NCBI RefSeq assembly: GCF_004349195.1 | Contig: NZ_SMLG01000004.1 | Location: forward strand, 62,001 to 126,000 | Source of the DNA: Flavobacterium rhamnosiphilum | Lineage (GTDB): Bacteria > Bacteroidota > Bacteroidia > Flavobacteriales > Flavobacteriaceae | Length of the DNA: 64,000 bases | Reading direction: 5' to 3' | Shown here: positions 34,336-45,200 of the stretch, one piece after another | Layout of the letters: each line of letters starts with the position of its first letter | Position numbering within the stretch: position 1 is the first letter of the stretch | Notes under the pieces: model-generated | Seen by the model: the letters and a program-made list of their open reading frames with translations, nothing else | What the model was told of the DNA's origin: nothing | Database searches by the model: none | Position numbers and translations under genes: made by a program

Positions 34336-35988
34336 ATGAAATTGGAATTAATTGATTACCTCATTATTGGCATATATTTTATTTTTGTAATTGGGATTGG
34401 TTTTCTGCTGAAACGGAAAGTAAAAACGGGAAATGATTTTTTAATGAGTAACCGCAACATTCCGTTATGGATTACCAGTCTCGCTTTTATTTCTGCCAAT
34501 TTGGGTGCGCAAGAGGTGTTGGGTATGGCTGCAAATGGTGCCAAGTATGGATTGTATACGGCTCATTTTTATTGGTTGGGAGCGGCTTTGGCAATGATTT
34601 TTTTAGGGGTTTTCATGATGCCGTTTTATTATGGAAGCAAGGCACGCAGTGTGCCGGAATACCTTAAACTTCGTTTCGATGAAAAGACCAGAACCTTCAA
34701 TGCGCTCACGTTTGCAGTAATGACTGTTTTTTCATCAGGTGTTTCTTTGTATGCTTTAGCCATGCTGATGGAAGTGGTGTTAGGATGGAATTTTGATCTT
34801 TCAATTTGGGTTGCTGCAACTGTGGTGTTCATTTATATTTTCTTGGGTGGACTAACCAGCGCTGTCTATAATGAGGTATTACAATTCTTTTTGATTGTAT
34901 TGGGAATAGCACCTTTGGTTTTTATAGGATTGGATAAAGTAGGAGGATGGGAAGGAATTGTCCAAAATGTCGATGATGCGAAACTTCATGTTTGGAAAGG
35001 ATTGGATAGTCCCACCAATAATCCGATGGGGGTGGATGCCTTTAGTATGGTCTTTGGTCTTGGATTTGTCTTGGCTTTTGGATATTGGTGTACCGATTTT
35101 TTGGTGGTACAAAGGGCCATGATCAGTAAAAACCTAAGCGATGCTCAAAGAACACCCATCATTGCTGCCATTCCCAAAATATTGATGCCAGCAATTGTTA
35201 TTCTTCCTGGGATAATAATCCTTGCTTTGCAAAGTAAATTTACTGGTTTTGATCTTCCAACTAATCCAAATGGCGATCCAAATTATAATATGGTATTGCC
35301 TATTTTGTTGCAAAAACTGTATCCAAACGGAATATTAGGAGTGGGAATTACCGCTTTAATTGCTTCGTTTATGAGTGGAATGGCAGGAAATGTCACCGCT
35401 TTTAATACCGTATGGACATTTGATATTTACCAATCGCATATAAAGAAAAACGGCTCGGAGAAGCACTATTATTATATAGGAAAGGCAGCTACTGTTGCAG
35501 GAATATTAATTTCAATCATGACCGCTTATGTTGCCCGTGGTTTTAACAATATAATGGACTTGTTGCAACTGGTATTCAGTTTTGTAAATGCTCCGCTTTT
35601 TGCCACATTCTTTTTAGGGATGTTTTGGAAGCGTACTACCGGTCATGGTGCCTTTTGGGGATTACTTGCCGGTACAGGTACTGCAGCACTTACGCATGGT
35701 TTGACTGTAGCCGAGGGTAAGGGAGGTTGGATAGCCAATATACATGAGTACTATTCCGGAACTGGCCAAGCTTTCAATATCGCATGGATTTCATTTATAG
35801 CCTGCTTTGTAGTTACCATATTGATCAGTCTTGTTACGCAACCAAAAGCTGATGAAGAATTGGTTGGTTTGGTTTATAGTCTTACTCCAAAACAAAAGGA
35901 TTCCAGTAAAGTTTGGTACAAAAACCCGCTTTGGCTGGGTGTAATAGTGTTAGTGGTTACTCTTGTATTTAATATAATCTTCTTCTAA
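34336..35988 (+). CDS. Sodium:solute symporter (SSS/SLC5 family)
   Basis: The 550-residue protein has 13-14 predicted membrane helices with SSS landmarks: DYLIIGIYFIFVIGIGFLLKR, SNRNIPLWITSLAFISANLG near residues 37-56, ARSVPEYLKLRFDEKTRTFN, and YWCTDFLVVQRAMISKNL near 254-271. It would bring the monosaccharide or acid released by the GH2 enzyme into the cytosol with Na+. A small membrane protein gene starts 11 bp after it. Confidence 0.92.
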   Translation: MKLELIDYLIIGIYFIFVIGIGFLLKRKVKTGNDFLMSNRNIPLWITSLAFISANLGAQEVLGMAANGAKYGLYTAHFYWLGAALAMIFLGVFMMPFYYGSKARSVPEYLKLRFDEKTRTFNALTFAVMTVFSSGVSLYALAMLMEVVLGWNFDLSIWVAATVVFIYIFLGGLTSAVYNEVLQFFLIVLGIAPLVFIGLDKVGGWEGIVQNVDDAKLHVWKGLDSPTNNPMGVDAFSMVFGLGFVLAFGYWCTDFLVVQRAMISKNLSDAQRTPIIAAIPKILMPAIVILPGIIILALQSKFTGFDLPTNPNGDPNYNMVLPILLQKLYPNGILGVGITALIASFMSGMAGNVTAFNTVWTFDIYQSHIKKNGSEKHYYYIGKAATVAGILISIMTAYVARGFNNIMDLLQLVFSFVNAPLFATFFLGMFWKRTTGHGAFWGLLAGTGTAALTHGLTVAEGKGGWIANIHEYYSGTGQAFNIAWISFIACFVVTILISLVTQPKADEELVGLVYSLTPKQKDSSKVWYKNPLWLGVIVLVVTLVFNIIFF

Positions 35989-35999
35989 AAGTATTTACT

Positions 36000-36197
36000 A
36001 TGAACAAATTATTTGATTTACGTTTTGTTATCGGGCTTTTTTTCCTGATTATTGGCTTATTATTGATAGGTTATAGTTTCCTCTCAGATGCTACTGAATA
36101 CAAAAAGGAAGTTAATCTCTATTGTGGATTGTTATTTTCTTCATTTGCATTGCTCATGTTTATGTTGAAGCAGAAAAATAAAGATGATGAGGTATAG
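36000..36197 (+). CDS. Small two-helix membrane protein associated with the symporter
   Basis: The 65-residue protein has two predicted helices (about 8-27 and 41-57) joined by a polar loop and ends in a charged tail (KQKNKDDEV). Its position 11 bp after the SSS gene suggests an accessory subunit or stabiliser. No named family is recognised. Confidence 0.65.
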   Translation: MNKLFDLRFVIGLFFLIIGLLLIGYSFLSDATEYKKEVNLYCGLLFSSFALLMFMLKQKNKDDEV

Positions 36198-36237
36198 TAA
36201 GGAACAGGAAAAATAGGCTGAAAATATGATGCGTTTT

Positions 36238-36291
36238 AAAACATTCAAAAAAGCAAATACACTGTTAAATCGGTAATTTTGAATGTTTTTT
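36238..36291. terminator. Bidirectional terminator between PUL 1 and the esterase
   Basis: AAAACATTCAAAA (36238-36250) and TTTTGAATGTTTT (36277-36289) form a perfect 13-bp stem with a 26-nt loop between converging genes. T-runs lie on the outer side in the plus direction. Confidence 0.6.
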
Positions 36292-36345
36292 GTTTTGTCA
36301 TTATAATTCAGTATTGCTTATTTAGGACAAAACTAAGATTAAAAA

Positions 36346-38250
36346 TTACAAAGTGTCGGTTCTAAAAGGAGGAGTTACAAGTCCATCTTTATTGTAGAGC
36401 ATTATTTTCCCCGGAGCATCATCCCATAAATAGCGAACTTCTTTTGGATTAGAAACTTTCTCACTCCTTAACTTTATGGTTTTCATGTCATTTTGCAAAT
36501 AACTATTTGCAGGGTAGAATTTTTTGTCGTTTCCAGCAATCATAAAGCCGTTGATTCCTGATTTAGGAGTTTCCGGTGCAAATGTTCCGTTTTTAAAGGT
36601 AACTATTATTGAATTTCCTTCCGTTTTGTGATTTTCAAAAACAGGTGCTGAAATAGTCAATTCTTTTTTGCCAAAAGCTAAATTTCCAGCAATCGTTGCC
36701 ATTCTTTTTCCTACAATCTGTTTGCGAACTGGGTGAATGTTATCGTCGTCACCCACGTCAATCAAGACTGCCATTCCAGTATTCTTTAATTCTAATGCTT
36801 TGGCTTGTGATTCACGAAGTGTAATCCAACGATTATTTTGGTTGGCGTAATTTGGTAATTGAGCAAAAATAAATGGATAATCTGACTTCCATTTTTTCCT
36901 CCAATCGGCAATCATTTCTTTGAATAAACCGGCATATTCAGTAGCGTTATTAGAATTAGATTCAGCTTGATACCAAATGATTCCTTTGATTTTAATTCCG
37001 AAAAAAGGGGCAACCATTCCATTATATAATGAAGTTGCATATTTTGTTGGGTGTTGTCTTACAGGTACTTCTTCGATATTTTTAGTTCCCGTTTCATATT
37101 TCCATTCCCCGGCCAAAGAAATCTTTTGTAATGCTGTTTGTAGATATAATGCCTCTTTAGCGCTGCGGAAACCACCTATATCGCCACTGTTTTTTACACG
37201 AATAGTAATAGTGTTTTTTCCAATGGTAAATATGTTTTTAGGAATTTTATAAAAACGATCTAAATCTTTTAGTTTGCTTTCTCCAACAATTTTTCCGTTG
37301 ATATAGGTAACGTCTTCATTATCGATGCGTCCAATACTTAAAATGAACTCTTTTTGAGATAATTCTTTTTGAGACAATTCAAAAGTTCTGGAAACCCATA
37401 TGATTCCATCGTTTGGAATTATTTTTGCCATACTCCAATATATAGGTAAATTTATGGTTTTCCATGATGATGTATCATAAGAACTATCATACCATCTTTC
37501 TTGCATTCCAATATCTAATTTATCTGCTTTGTCTTCCCAGATCTTGAAATCTTTATTGTAATTCGCTATTACTTCAGGAAAATTGATGTTCTTCATTTCA
37601 GCAATCACTTTTTTTGCAGATTCATGTTTCCCCATTATATCCTCACTCATCCATGCCTCAATATTGGTTCCTCCCCATGAAGAATTTATTAACCCTATTG
37701 GGACTTTGTATTCATGATAGAGCTCTCTTCCAAAAAAATAGGCAATTGCAGAAAATCCCTTCGCATTTTCAGGATAACAAGGCTCCCATTGCCCTTTTTC
37801 AATGTCCTTTTGAGGTGTTCCAGCCATAGTTCTGGAAACTTGCAATAGCTTTATTTTTTTATAGTTCGCTTTCGAAAGCTCTTCTTTTCCATTTAAGGCA
37901 TCTTCTAATTTCCAACCCATATTGGATTGCCCGGAACAAAACCAGACATCTCCTATATATATGTCTTGAAAAGTAATTTCATTGTCTTCCTTAATTGTCA
38001 TTATAAAAGGACCTCCTGCTTTTTGTCCTGGTAAATCAATGCTCCATTCACCATTTGTATTGACTTTGGTCTCTAGATTCTTATTATTGAAGTTGATTTT
38101 TACTGTTTTGCCTGCATCTGCCCAACCATAAATTGTAATTGAGGCGTCCCGTTGCAAGACCATATGGTTTGAAAAAAACTTAGGCAATGTCACCATAGCA
38201 ATGATTGGACCCGAAATAATTATTAAAAGAAAGGAAATTATACGTTTCAT
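36346..38250 (-). CDS. Sialate O-acetylesterase-type (SASA) carbohydrate esterase
   Basis: The 634-residue exported protein has a hydrophobic N-terminus, block I SGQSNM at 106-111 (probable nucleophile S109), block V DDDNIHP with D503 and H506, and an inserted galactose-binding-like domain (about 235-400). SASA enzymes remove acetyl groups from sugars. Bacterial alginate can be acetylated, and so can many plant and algal glycans, so it could serve either locus. A TTGGTnnACCAA site lies 47 bp before its start and hints at control by the alginate GntR regulators. Confidence 0.85.
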   Translation of the reverse strand: MKRIISFLLIIISGPIIAMVTLPKFFSNHMVLQRDASITIYGWADAGKTVKINFNNKNLETKVNTNGEWSIDLPGQKAGGPFIMTIKEDNEITFQDIYIGDVWFCSGQSNMGWKLEDALNGKEELSKANYKKIKLLQVSRTMAGTPQKDIEKGQWEPCYPENAKGFSAIAYFFGRELYHEYKVPIGLINSSWGGTNIEAWMSEDIMGKHESAKKVIAEMKNINFPEVIANYNKDFKIWEDKADKLDIGMQERWYDSSYDTSSWKTINLPIYWSMAKIIPNDGIIWVSRTFELSQKELSQKEFILSIGRIDNEDVTYINGKIVGESKLKDLDRFYKIPKNIFTIGKNTITIRVKNSGDIGGFRSAKEALYLQTALQKISLAGEWKYETGTKNIEEVPVRQHPTKYATSLYNGMVAPFFGIKIKGIIWYQAESNSNNATEYAGLFKEMIADWRKKWKSDYPFIFAQLPNYANQNNRWITLRESQAKALELKNTGMAVLIDVGDDDNIHPVRKQIVGKRMATIAGNLAFGKKELTISAPVFENHKTEGNSIIVTFKNGTFAPETPKSGINGFMIAGNDKKFYPANSYLQNDMKTIKLRSEKVSNPKEVRYLWDDAPGKIMLYNKDGLVTPPFRTDTL

Positions 38251-38296
38251 AATTGATTTTGATAAAAATTAATCTCGCTAAAATATATAATTAAAA

Positions 38297-38308
38297 TTGG
38301 TTGACCAA
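38297..38308. promoter_or_regulatory. TTGGTnnACCAA palindrome upstream of the esterase
   Basis: TTGGTTGACCAA matches the FadR-subfamily GntR pattern (inverted GGT/ACC) and sits 47 bp upstream of the SASA esterase start on the minus strand. Confidence 0.5.
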
Positions 38309-38774
38309 AATTACGATTGCTAATTGTTTTATTTTAATCAATAAAAAGCAGTTCGTATTTAATTTTAAGCATAAATTATTGTTGATTATATATATATTAA
38401 ATGTATAATTGCGTTTTTATTGTTGTAAAGTCGCTATTTGGAGGGTTTTAGATGTATTTCTTGAAATTTATCGTTTATTGAGACCAAATAATGATTTTAC
38501 TTATAAATAGGCATAAAATGACTGCTCTTCTGGGATTGAAGAGCTATTTTACTATTGATTTTTCTAATGGTTAATAAAAAAATCAATAGTATTTAAACAA
38601 ATCGAATCGATTTACTATGGAAAACGTTGTAGTTTAAATTTTTTAATTCAAGGAATTTGTAATTAAAAAATTAAATTAACTATTTTAATGTGTTATTCTC
38701 ATAAAAATTGGTTTAAAATTTAATTATCAAAAAAAATAACTATTTATTTTTTTATGTAGAAAAAAGAACTAATT

Positions 38775-38786
38775 TTGGTTAACCAA
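38775..38786. promoter_or_regulatory. TTGGTTAACCAA operator in front of gntR1
   Basis: A perfect 12-bp palindrome lies 11 bp upstream of the ATG of the GntR gene at 38798. Overlap with its promoter or leader suggests autorepression. Confidence 0.6.
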
Positions 38787-38797
38787 TTTAATAAAAA

Positions 38798-39529
38798 ATG
38801 GAAGAGCTTGATTTAAACGAATTTAAAATTTCGGAAGGAAAAGAAATTATACAGAAATTGAAAGATTTAATTGTTTCACAAAAACTGAAACCAGGTGACA
38901 GGCTTCCTTCTGAAAGGAAATTATCCGAAGAATTTGGTGAGAGCCGTAGCAATGTCAGAGAAGGAATTAAAAAACTAGAATTGTATGGGATATTAAAGAC
39001 CTCTCCTCAAAGTGGTACTTTCTTAGTTAATCTTGGTGTTCCAGCACTAAGTGGAATGATAACTGATATCCTGCAATTAAAAACACCTGATTTTAAGTCG
39101 TTGGTTGAAAGTAGAATTATGTTAGAGATGCAAGTAGTTGCCCTTGCAGCCGAAAGAAGAACCGAAAAGCATCTTGAAAATATAGAAGAAGCATTGATTG
39201 CCTATAAGAAGAAGGTGGAAAGTAACGAAAATGCAGTAGAAGAAGATCTAATATTTCATTTGAGAATTTCTGAAGCCAGCGGCAATCCAGTTTTGAATAC
39301 TTTAATGCTTATTATAACTCCTGAAATTATTACAAACTTTGAAAAATATCACGTTTGTGCTAAATCGATGTCAGGAGATAATATAATTGAACATCAACAA
39401 ATTTTTGAAGCTATAAAGGAAAAAAATCCAGAAAAAGCAAAACGTGAACTGCAGTTTCATTTCAAAACATTATATGAATATTGTAGTAAAACCGATACTT
39501 TAATGAATTTATATGATAAAATCATGTAA
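38798..39529 (+). CDS. FadR-subfamily GntR transcriptional regulator (alginate locus, copy 1)
   Basis: The 243-residue protein has a GntR winged helix (LKPGDRLPSERKLSEEFGESRSNVREGIKKLELYG, about 31-65) and an all-helical FCD ligand domain (about 95-230) with EDLIFHLRISEASGN, the usual metal-binding His region. It closely resembles the regulator at 58804-59508: both contain PQSGTF, DFKSLVE and LMLIITPEIITNFEKYHVC. Such regulators often bind KDG, KDPG or uronates. It probably represses alginate genes through TTGGTnnACCAA sites. Confidence 0.9.
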   Translation: MEELDLNEFKISEGKEIIQKLKDLIVSQKLKPGDRLPSERKLSEEFGESRSNVREGIKKLELYGILKTSPQSGTFLVNLGVPALSGMITDILQLKTPDFKSLVESRIMLEMQVVALAAERRTEKHLENIEEALIAYKKKVESNENAVEEDLIFHLRISEASGNPVLNTLMLIITPEIITNFEKYHVCAKSMSGDNIIEHQQIFEAIKEKNPEKAKRELQFHFKTLYEYCSKTDTLMNLYDKIM

Positions 39530-40206
39530 TCTATTTTAAATAATTTATGATAACCATTATTACCTTTTGTGTGGTTAGTAAATGACGCATAAATCAATAG
39601 AAAATAAGGATTTAATATCAACTTAGCTAGCCATAAATTATGGAACTAATAATACTTCATAGCAGCTTCTTTAATAATACTAACCTAAATGATCAATTTG
39701 AAGTTATAAAATCAAAAAAATAGAATTTAAATCTGAAAAATATTACTTCAAAAGACATAAATAAATATGGAATACCAAATAACAGGACTGTTTATAATAG
39801 GATTGCTTATAATACTTACTTTATTTTTTTTGCTAAAATTAATTATAGAAGAAAATGAATATAAAGGATTATCAAATCCATTTTACAACTCAAATTACAA
39901 AAAAGAAAAAGAAGCAAAATCAAGGTAGACATTGAAGAAGCAAAAATCAGCTGATTTATAGATAAAGCTTTTGGAATGTAAACAATACGTCCACAAAAAC
40001 AGACTAGTACGCCATTGTTATTTAATAGATTTTTATACTAAATGTATAATGATCCTATTACGTAAAGGGATTCTATTGAAGAAACTGAAAGTAATTTATA
40101 CCAAATGTTGCTATACGAATGGGTTAAAAATACGGAAGTTTTTATTTTAAGTAGTAGTTGAGTTTCAACATAAGTCAAAGAAATAATAATAAGAAATTTT
40201 TAAATT
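39530..40206. other. Long gap between gntR1 and the first PL6 gene
   Basis: This 677-bp stretch contains one small membrane-protein frame (39767-39928), entered separately. The rest is AT-rich with no clear structure or gene. Confidence 0.6.
39767..39928 (+). CDS. Small single-helix membrane protein
   Basis: ATG at 39767 to TAG at 39926 encodes 53 residues: a short N-terminus, one strong hydrophobic helix (GLFIIGLLIILTLFFLLKLI, about 7-26) and a charged tail. The pattern is that of real small inner-membrane proteins. The function is unknown and nothing but location ties it to the alginate genes. Confidence 0.45.
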   Translation: MEYQITGLFIIGLLIILTLFFLLKLIIEENEYKGLSNPFYNSNYKKEKEAKSR

Positions 40207-41988
40207 ATGAATTTTAAATTCCTTTTTGCAATAGCAACAATAATTGGTTTTGGCGTGAATGCCTATTCGCAAATCGTCACGACTGCTTCCAGCTTGCAGA
40301 GTACCGTTAACGAAGCTGCTTCAGGAGCTACAATTATAGTTAAAAATGGAACTTATGCTGATTTTTATGCAACTTTTATTAAAGTAGCTACCGTAGAAAA
40401 TCCGATTACGATCAAAGCAGAAACAATTGGAGGTGTTATTTTAACAGGAGATTCTCGTTTTGTATTTAAAAAATCAGCACATATTATTTTTGAAGGTTTT
40501 GTTTTTGATTGCACTGGTAGTAATACTTTGATGAAATTAGAAGCATCCAATAATATCCGAATTACAAGAAATGTTTTTCAATTAGATACACCAGTTGCCA
40601 TAAAATGGATTGTTGTTGGGGGGTATTATGATGATTACACGTTTCAATTTTTGAGCCATCATAATAGAATAGACCACAATATCTTCAAAAACAAACTTAC
40701 TGGAGGAAATTTTATCACAATTGATGGAACGTATAACCAAACAAAAACTGAAAATTATCAGTCTCATCATGACAGAATTGACCACAATTATTTTTACAAA
40801 AACGCTCCAAGAGCTGTAAATGAGAAAGAATCCATCAGAATAGGAAACAGTCAGTTGTGTAATTCCAGTGGGTTTACAACAGTTGAATTTAATTTGTTTG
40901 AAGAGTGCGACGGCGATCCTGAAATTGTATCTGTGAAATCTAACGATAATCTTATTAGACATAATACTTTTAATAGAAATCACGGAAGCTTAACACTTCG
41001 TCAAGGAAATAGAAGCCGTGTGGAAGGTAATTATTTCTTTGGAGGAGGAAAAGCAAATGGAATGTTCGAAACACAGCCCATTTATACAGGGGGTATTAGA
41101 GCGTATGGAACGGACCATATTATTGTAAATAATTATTTTGAAGGTTTACAGGGAACGGTATGGGATGCGCCGATAACATTAACTCAGGGAGAAGTAATAA
41201 CAGGTTCAAGTACTAATTATAGTCTGCATTATAGAGGGGAACGTATTACCATTGCATACAATACTTTAGTAAACAACGCTTACGGAATTGAAATTGGATA
41301 TCCAAAATCAGATGGTTCTTATAATAAAAAATTGTTAGACATTAAAATTGCGAACAATTTGGTTGTAGGATCACAAAACAATTTGGTTAAAATTTATACT
41401 GATCAACAGGGGGGAGTTACATGGTTTAACAATATAATGTATGCAACTGGAACCGCACAGATAGTTACTGGTGGACCCGCATTTACAAATGATCAAGTTG
41501 TAGTTCAAAATCCTAATCTCGCTTCAAATGGCACCATCTGGAAAGCTACAAGTACTTCTCCGGTTATTGCAAATGCAGTTCCTGCTTTAAATGTGAATGA
41601 AGATATTGACGGTCAGCTAAGACCCACAATTAGTAATGCAGGGGCCGATCATTTCAGCACTGGACTTGTTACTTATTTTCCTGTAACAATTGCTGATGTA
41701 GGTCCAAATGCACCAGAAGAAACCCTTTCTGTTATTACATCAAATGTTCCTGCAATGTTATTGTATCCAAATCCGACAAAAGGGGATTTTGAATTATCAG
41801 TTCCATTTTTACAAAATGAATTAACGATAGAATTATATAATATTCACGGGCAGGTTATTGCAAAAGGGATTTATGCTGTTGTTTCTGGAAAAATACAGTT
41901 AAATCTTGATAACCAACCTGCAGGGTTATACATTCTAAGGGTAAACTTAGACGGTAATCCAGTTAATTATAGAGTAATTAAACAATAA
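40207..41988 (+). CDS. PL6-family alginate lyase with T9SS sorting domain
   Basis: The 593-residue protein has a signal peptide (GFGVNAYSQ), a right-handed parallel beta-helix with many N-rich turns (NNIRITRNVF, HHNRIDHNIF, HHDRIDHNYF) and the PL6 motif NEKESIRIG at 205-213. From about 519 a type A T9SS sorting domain follows (LYPNPTKGDFELS ... PAGLYILRV). It cuts alginate by beta-elimination at the cell surface or outside the cell. The second PL6 of the locus lacks a sorting domain, which suggests a periplasmic partner. Confidence 0.92.
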   Translation: MNFKFLFAIATIIGFGVNAYSQIVTTASSLQSTVNEAASGATIIVKNGTYADFYATFIKVATVENPITIKAETIGGVILTGDSRFVFKKSAHIIFEGFVFDCTGSNTLMKLEASNNIRITRNVFQLDTPVAIKWIVVGGYYDDYTFQFLSHHNRIDHNIFKNKLTGGNFITIDGTYNQTKTENYQSHHDRIDHNYFYKNAPRAVNEKESIRIGNSQLCNSSGFTTVEFNLFEECDGDPEIVSVKSNDNLIRHNTFNRNHGSLTLRQGNRSRVEGNYFFGGGKANGMFETQPIYTGGIRAYGTDHIIVNNYFEGLQGTVWDAPITLTQGEVITGSSTNYSLHYRGERITIAYNTLVNNAYGIEIGYPKSDGSYNKKLLDIKIANNLVVGSQNNLVKIYTDQQGGVTWFNNIMYATGTAQIVTGGPAFTNDQVVVQNPNLASNGTIWKATSTSPVIANAVPALNVNEDIDGQLRPTISNAGADHFSTGLVTYFPVTIADVGPNAPEETLSVITSNVPAMLLYPNPTKGDFELSVPFLQNELTIELYNIHGQVIAKGIYAVVSGKIQLNLDNQPAGLYILRVNLDGNPVNYRVIKQ

Positions 41989-42139
41989 AAAATACAGTTT
42001 AATTATAGTTCCAATGCAAATACTTTATAGGGCAACAAAAGTTTTTTGTACTCCTTTTATAGGAATTGACGGTTATGCCATTATAAAGTTAGATCGCTTG
42101 GAGAAGTTGATTGGTACTAAATATTAATGTCAAGAGTGT

Positions 42140-42165
42140 AAATCTGAAATTTCAGATTTCTTTTT
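42140..42165 (+). terminator. Terminator after the first PL6 gene
   Basis: AAATCTGAAA (42140-42149) and TTTCAGATTT (42150-42159) are perfect inverted arms followed by CTTTTT. It separates the PL6 gene from the susCD operon. Confidence 0.6.
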
Positions 42166-42234
42166 ATAGGGAAAAGCAAATGACCACCCAGTTGCTTTTT
42201 AGCCTTACTATTATAACATCTAATTAAAAAATTT

Positions 42235-45200
42235 ATGAAATTAAAAACTTTTTTTCTACTCTCAGCTTTACTGCTGTCGAGTTTTATTTTTGCACAAGAT
42301 TCTTACACTTTGACTGGAACAGTAATTTCAACCGAAGACAACTCCACTCTTCCTGGTGCTTTGGTAACCGTTCTTGGAACAAAAACATCTGCAATTACTG
42401 ATATTAATGGCGCATTTTCCATAAAAGTAAATAGTACTAATTCCATTCAAGTTTCTTTTATTGGAAAACAAACAAGAGTAATCTTATTAGGAGGAATTAC
42501 AAAAACAACGGTATCGCTTAGTGATGAAAGTAACAAGTTGGATGAAGTCATCGTAGTTGGTTATGGAACCCAGAAAAAGTCATCAGTAACGGGATCTGTA
42601 TCTAAACTTGTAAATACTAACCTTGACGAAAATTCAGTTTCTCGTGTTGATAAAGCTTTACAAGGTAGAATTGCAGGTCTTCAAATTCAAAATACAACTT
42701 CTGAGGTTGGCGAAGCACCGCAAGTTAGAATACGCGGAATGGGTTCGATTAGCGCAAGTAGTGACCCTTTAGTAGTTGTTGATGGATTCCCTGTTCAAAA
42801 CGGATTAGAGTTCATAAACCCTAGTACAATTGAATCCATTGAAGTACTGAAAGATGCCAGTTCAACCGCAATTTATGGTTCTCGTGGAGCAAACGGAGTT
42901 ATTCTGGTAACTACAAAATCGGGTTCAGAAACTAAAACATTGTATGAGTTCAAAAATTATTTTGGTATAAAATCGGTTTATGAAAAAATCGACATGTATG
43001 ACACTTATGGGTATACAAATATGCTTAGAAAAGAACGTCAACTTGCTGAAAATTATACGGCAGGATTAGCTGGAACTGAACCTGCACAAATTGCTTATAC
43101 TTCTCGTGAAAAAGGGATGCGTCAAGTTGCCAATAATTCAAATGGAGGAACCGATTGGCAAGATGAAGGGATTAGAAATTTTGCAACGATTAAAAACTAC
43201 CAATTAAATGTTTCTGGTGGGGGGAAAGCTTCCAATTACTATATTTCCAGTCAATATATTGAAGATGAAGGGTTGATGAAAGATAATTTGCTAAAACGGA
43301 TCAATTTTCAAAGTAGAGTACGTGCTAAACTATCAGATAAACTTTCGCTAGATGTCAACATCAGACCTTCCTACAGTCAAAAAAGAAGATCAACAATTTC
43401 TTATTCAGATTTGACCCGTTCTTTAGGATTTATGCCTGCAAGGCACAACGAATATACCTCCGCTTTAACAGGATACCAAGTCGGAGAATATGCTCATGGA
43501 AGGCATTTTAACAATGTAAACTTCAATTATCTTGATGAAGATGGAGTACAACAAAATTTCACCACATCCCTTTTTGGAACCAATAATAATAACCCAATTT
43601 CAAGAATGGAAAACGAAAAAAGGGTTATTAATGACTATCGATTGTTGACCAATTTTGCCTTAGAATATAAATTTAATAAATATTTTACATTCAAAACTTC
43701 TGGTGGCGCAAACGTAGATTATTCAAATTATGGACGTTTTAGAAATACGCAAGCCGATCAAACTGGTCAGGCCATTGGAGAAGATGACAGTAACATGAAA
43801 ACAGATCTTCTTACTGAAAACACCTTGAATTATAAGTGGAAAAATGACAATCACAGCATTGATGCTCTTGGAGGAATCACGTACCAAAAAACAAATAGTA
43901 AAGGAACTGGAATTTACGGAACTCAATTTCCATCAGATTATATCGAAACAATAAATGCGGCAAATATTATCGACGCTGATGAAACTTTTACAAGAAAAGA
44001 AGTAATTGGATTGTTGTCCTTTTTAGCAAGAGTAAATTATTCCTATAAAGATAAATATTTACTTTCTATTGCAGCCAGAGCTGATGGTTCGTCCTTATTT
44101 GGACCAGAAAATAAATACGGGATTTTTCCTTCAGCTTCTATCGGTTGGAATGTAAGCGAAGAAAATTTCTGGAAAGAAAATATAAATTTCATCAATAAAT
44201 TTAAGTTAAGAACCAGCTTTGGTGTTACCGGAAATAATGATATTACGAATTATTCTTTCACAAATCTTTTATACTCTTCGAATTATTCTTTAGGCCAAGG
44301 AGCTGGAAATGTAACATCCGGATTAGGAGAAACAGGAAATGTTTTAGGAAATCCAGGTATTGGTTGGGAACAAACCTTAGAATATGATTCAGGGGCTGAC
44401 ATCAGTTTTTTCGGTAATAAATTGAATTTTACACTTGACTATTACTATTCTGTTACTGATAAATTATTGTTAGAGCAAAATGTATCTTATATAACAGGAC
44501 ACTCTCAATATTTCAATAATATTGGAAAAATTCAGAATAGAGGTTTTGAAATTGAAATTTCTGGCAACATCAAAAACAAAAATTTCACATGGAAACCAGC
44601 TTTTAATATTTCAGCAAACCAAAACAAATTAATTTCTCTTGGAGGAGAAGCACAATTTATCAGTCAAGGAGAAAGAAATGAAGAATATATCGCAAAAGTT
44701 GGAGAAAAAGCAGTTCAATTTTATGGATATAAAATGATTGGTGTTTGGCAAAGTGCGGAAGAATTAGCTAATAACCCACATTCAGCTGATGACGCTGTTG
44801 GTGGAATCAGGGTTGCAGATGTCAACGGTGACGGAATTATCAATGCAAATGACAGAACAGCCTTAGGAAGTCCATTTCCAGATTTTACTTGGGGATTCTA
44901 CAACGCATTTACATTTAGAAATTTTGATATGAATTTCTTAGTTCAAGGCTCTGTTGGTGGAGAAGTTTTCTTCGGAGACGGATATTACAACGAGATGAGA
45001 TATCTATATAAAGATTTTGCCGAAGGAAGATGGTTTAACGAGGGTGTTCCAGCAACAAAACCGCGTGAAAACAATGGTAGAGCTTGGCAAAACACGGACT
45101 ATTTAGTTCAAGATGCTTCTTATATGTCTTTGAGAACAGTGACATTTGGTTATACCGTCCCAAAAGATTTCACTAAAAAAATCGGACTTTCAAAAGCACG

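Larger units (their letters stand above)
38251..38797. other. Gene-free divergent region before gntR1
   Basis: About 550 bp of very AT-rich DNA with two GntR-type palindromes (38297-38308 and 38775-38786) and two consecutive stem-loops (38524-38544 and 38551-38590). No credible reading frame is seen. Confidence 0.6.

Noticed and set aside
42014..42127. 37-codon frame after the first PL6 gene
   Set aside because: No leader, no recognisable composition, and a terminator follows; likely chance.
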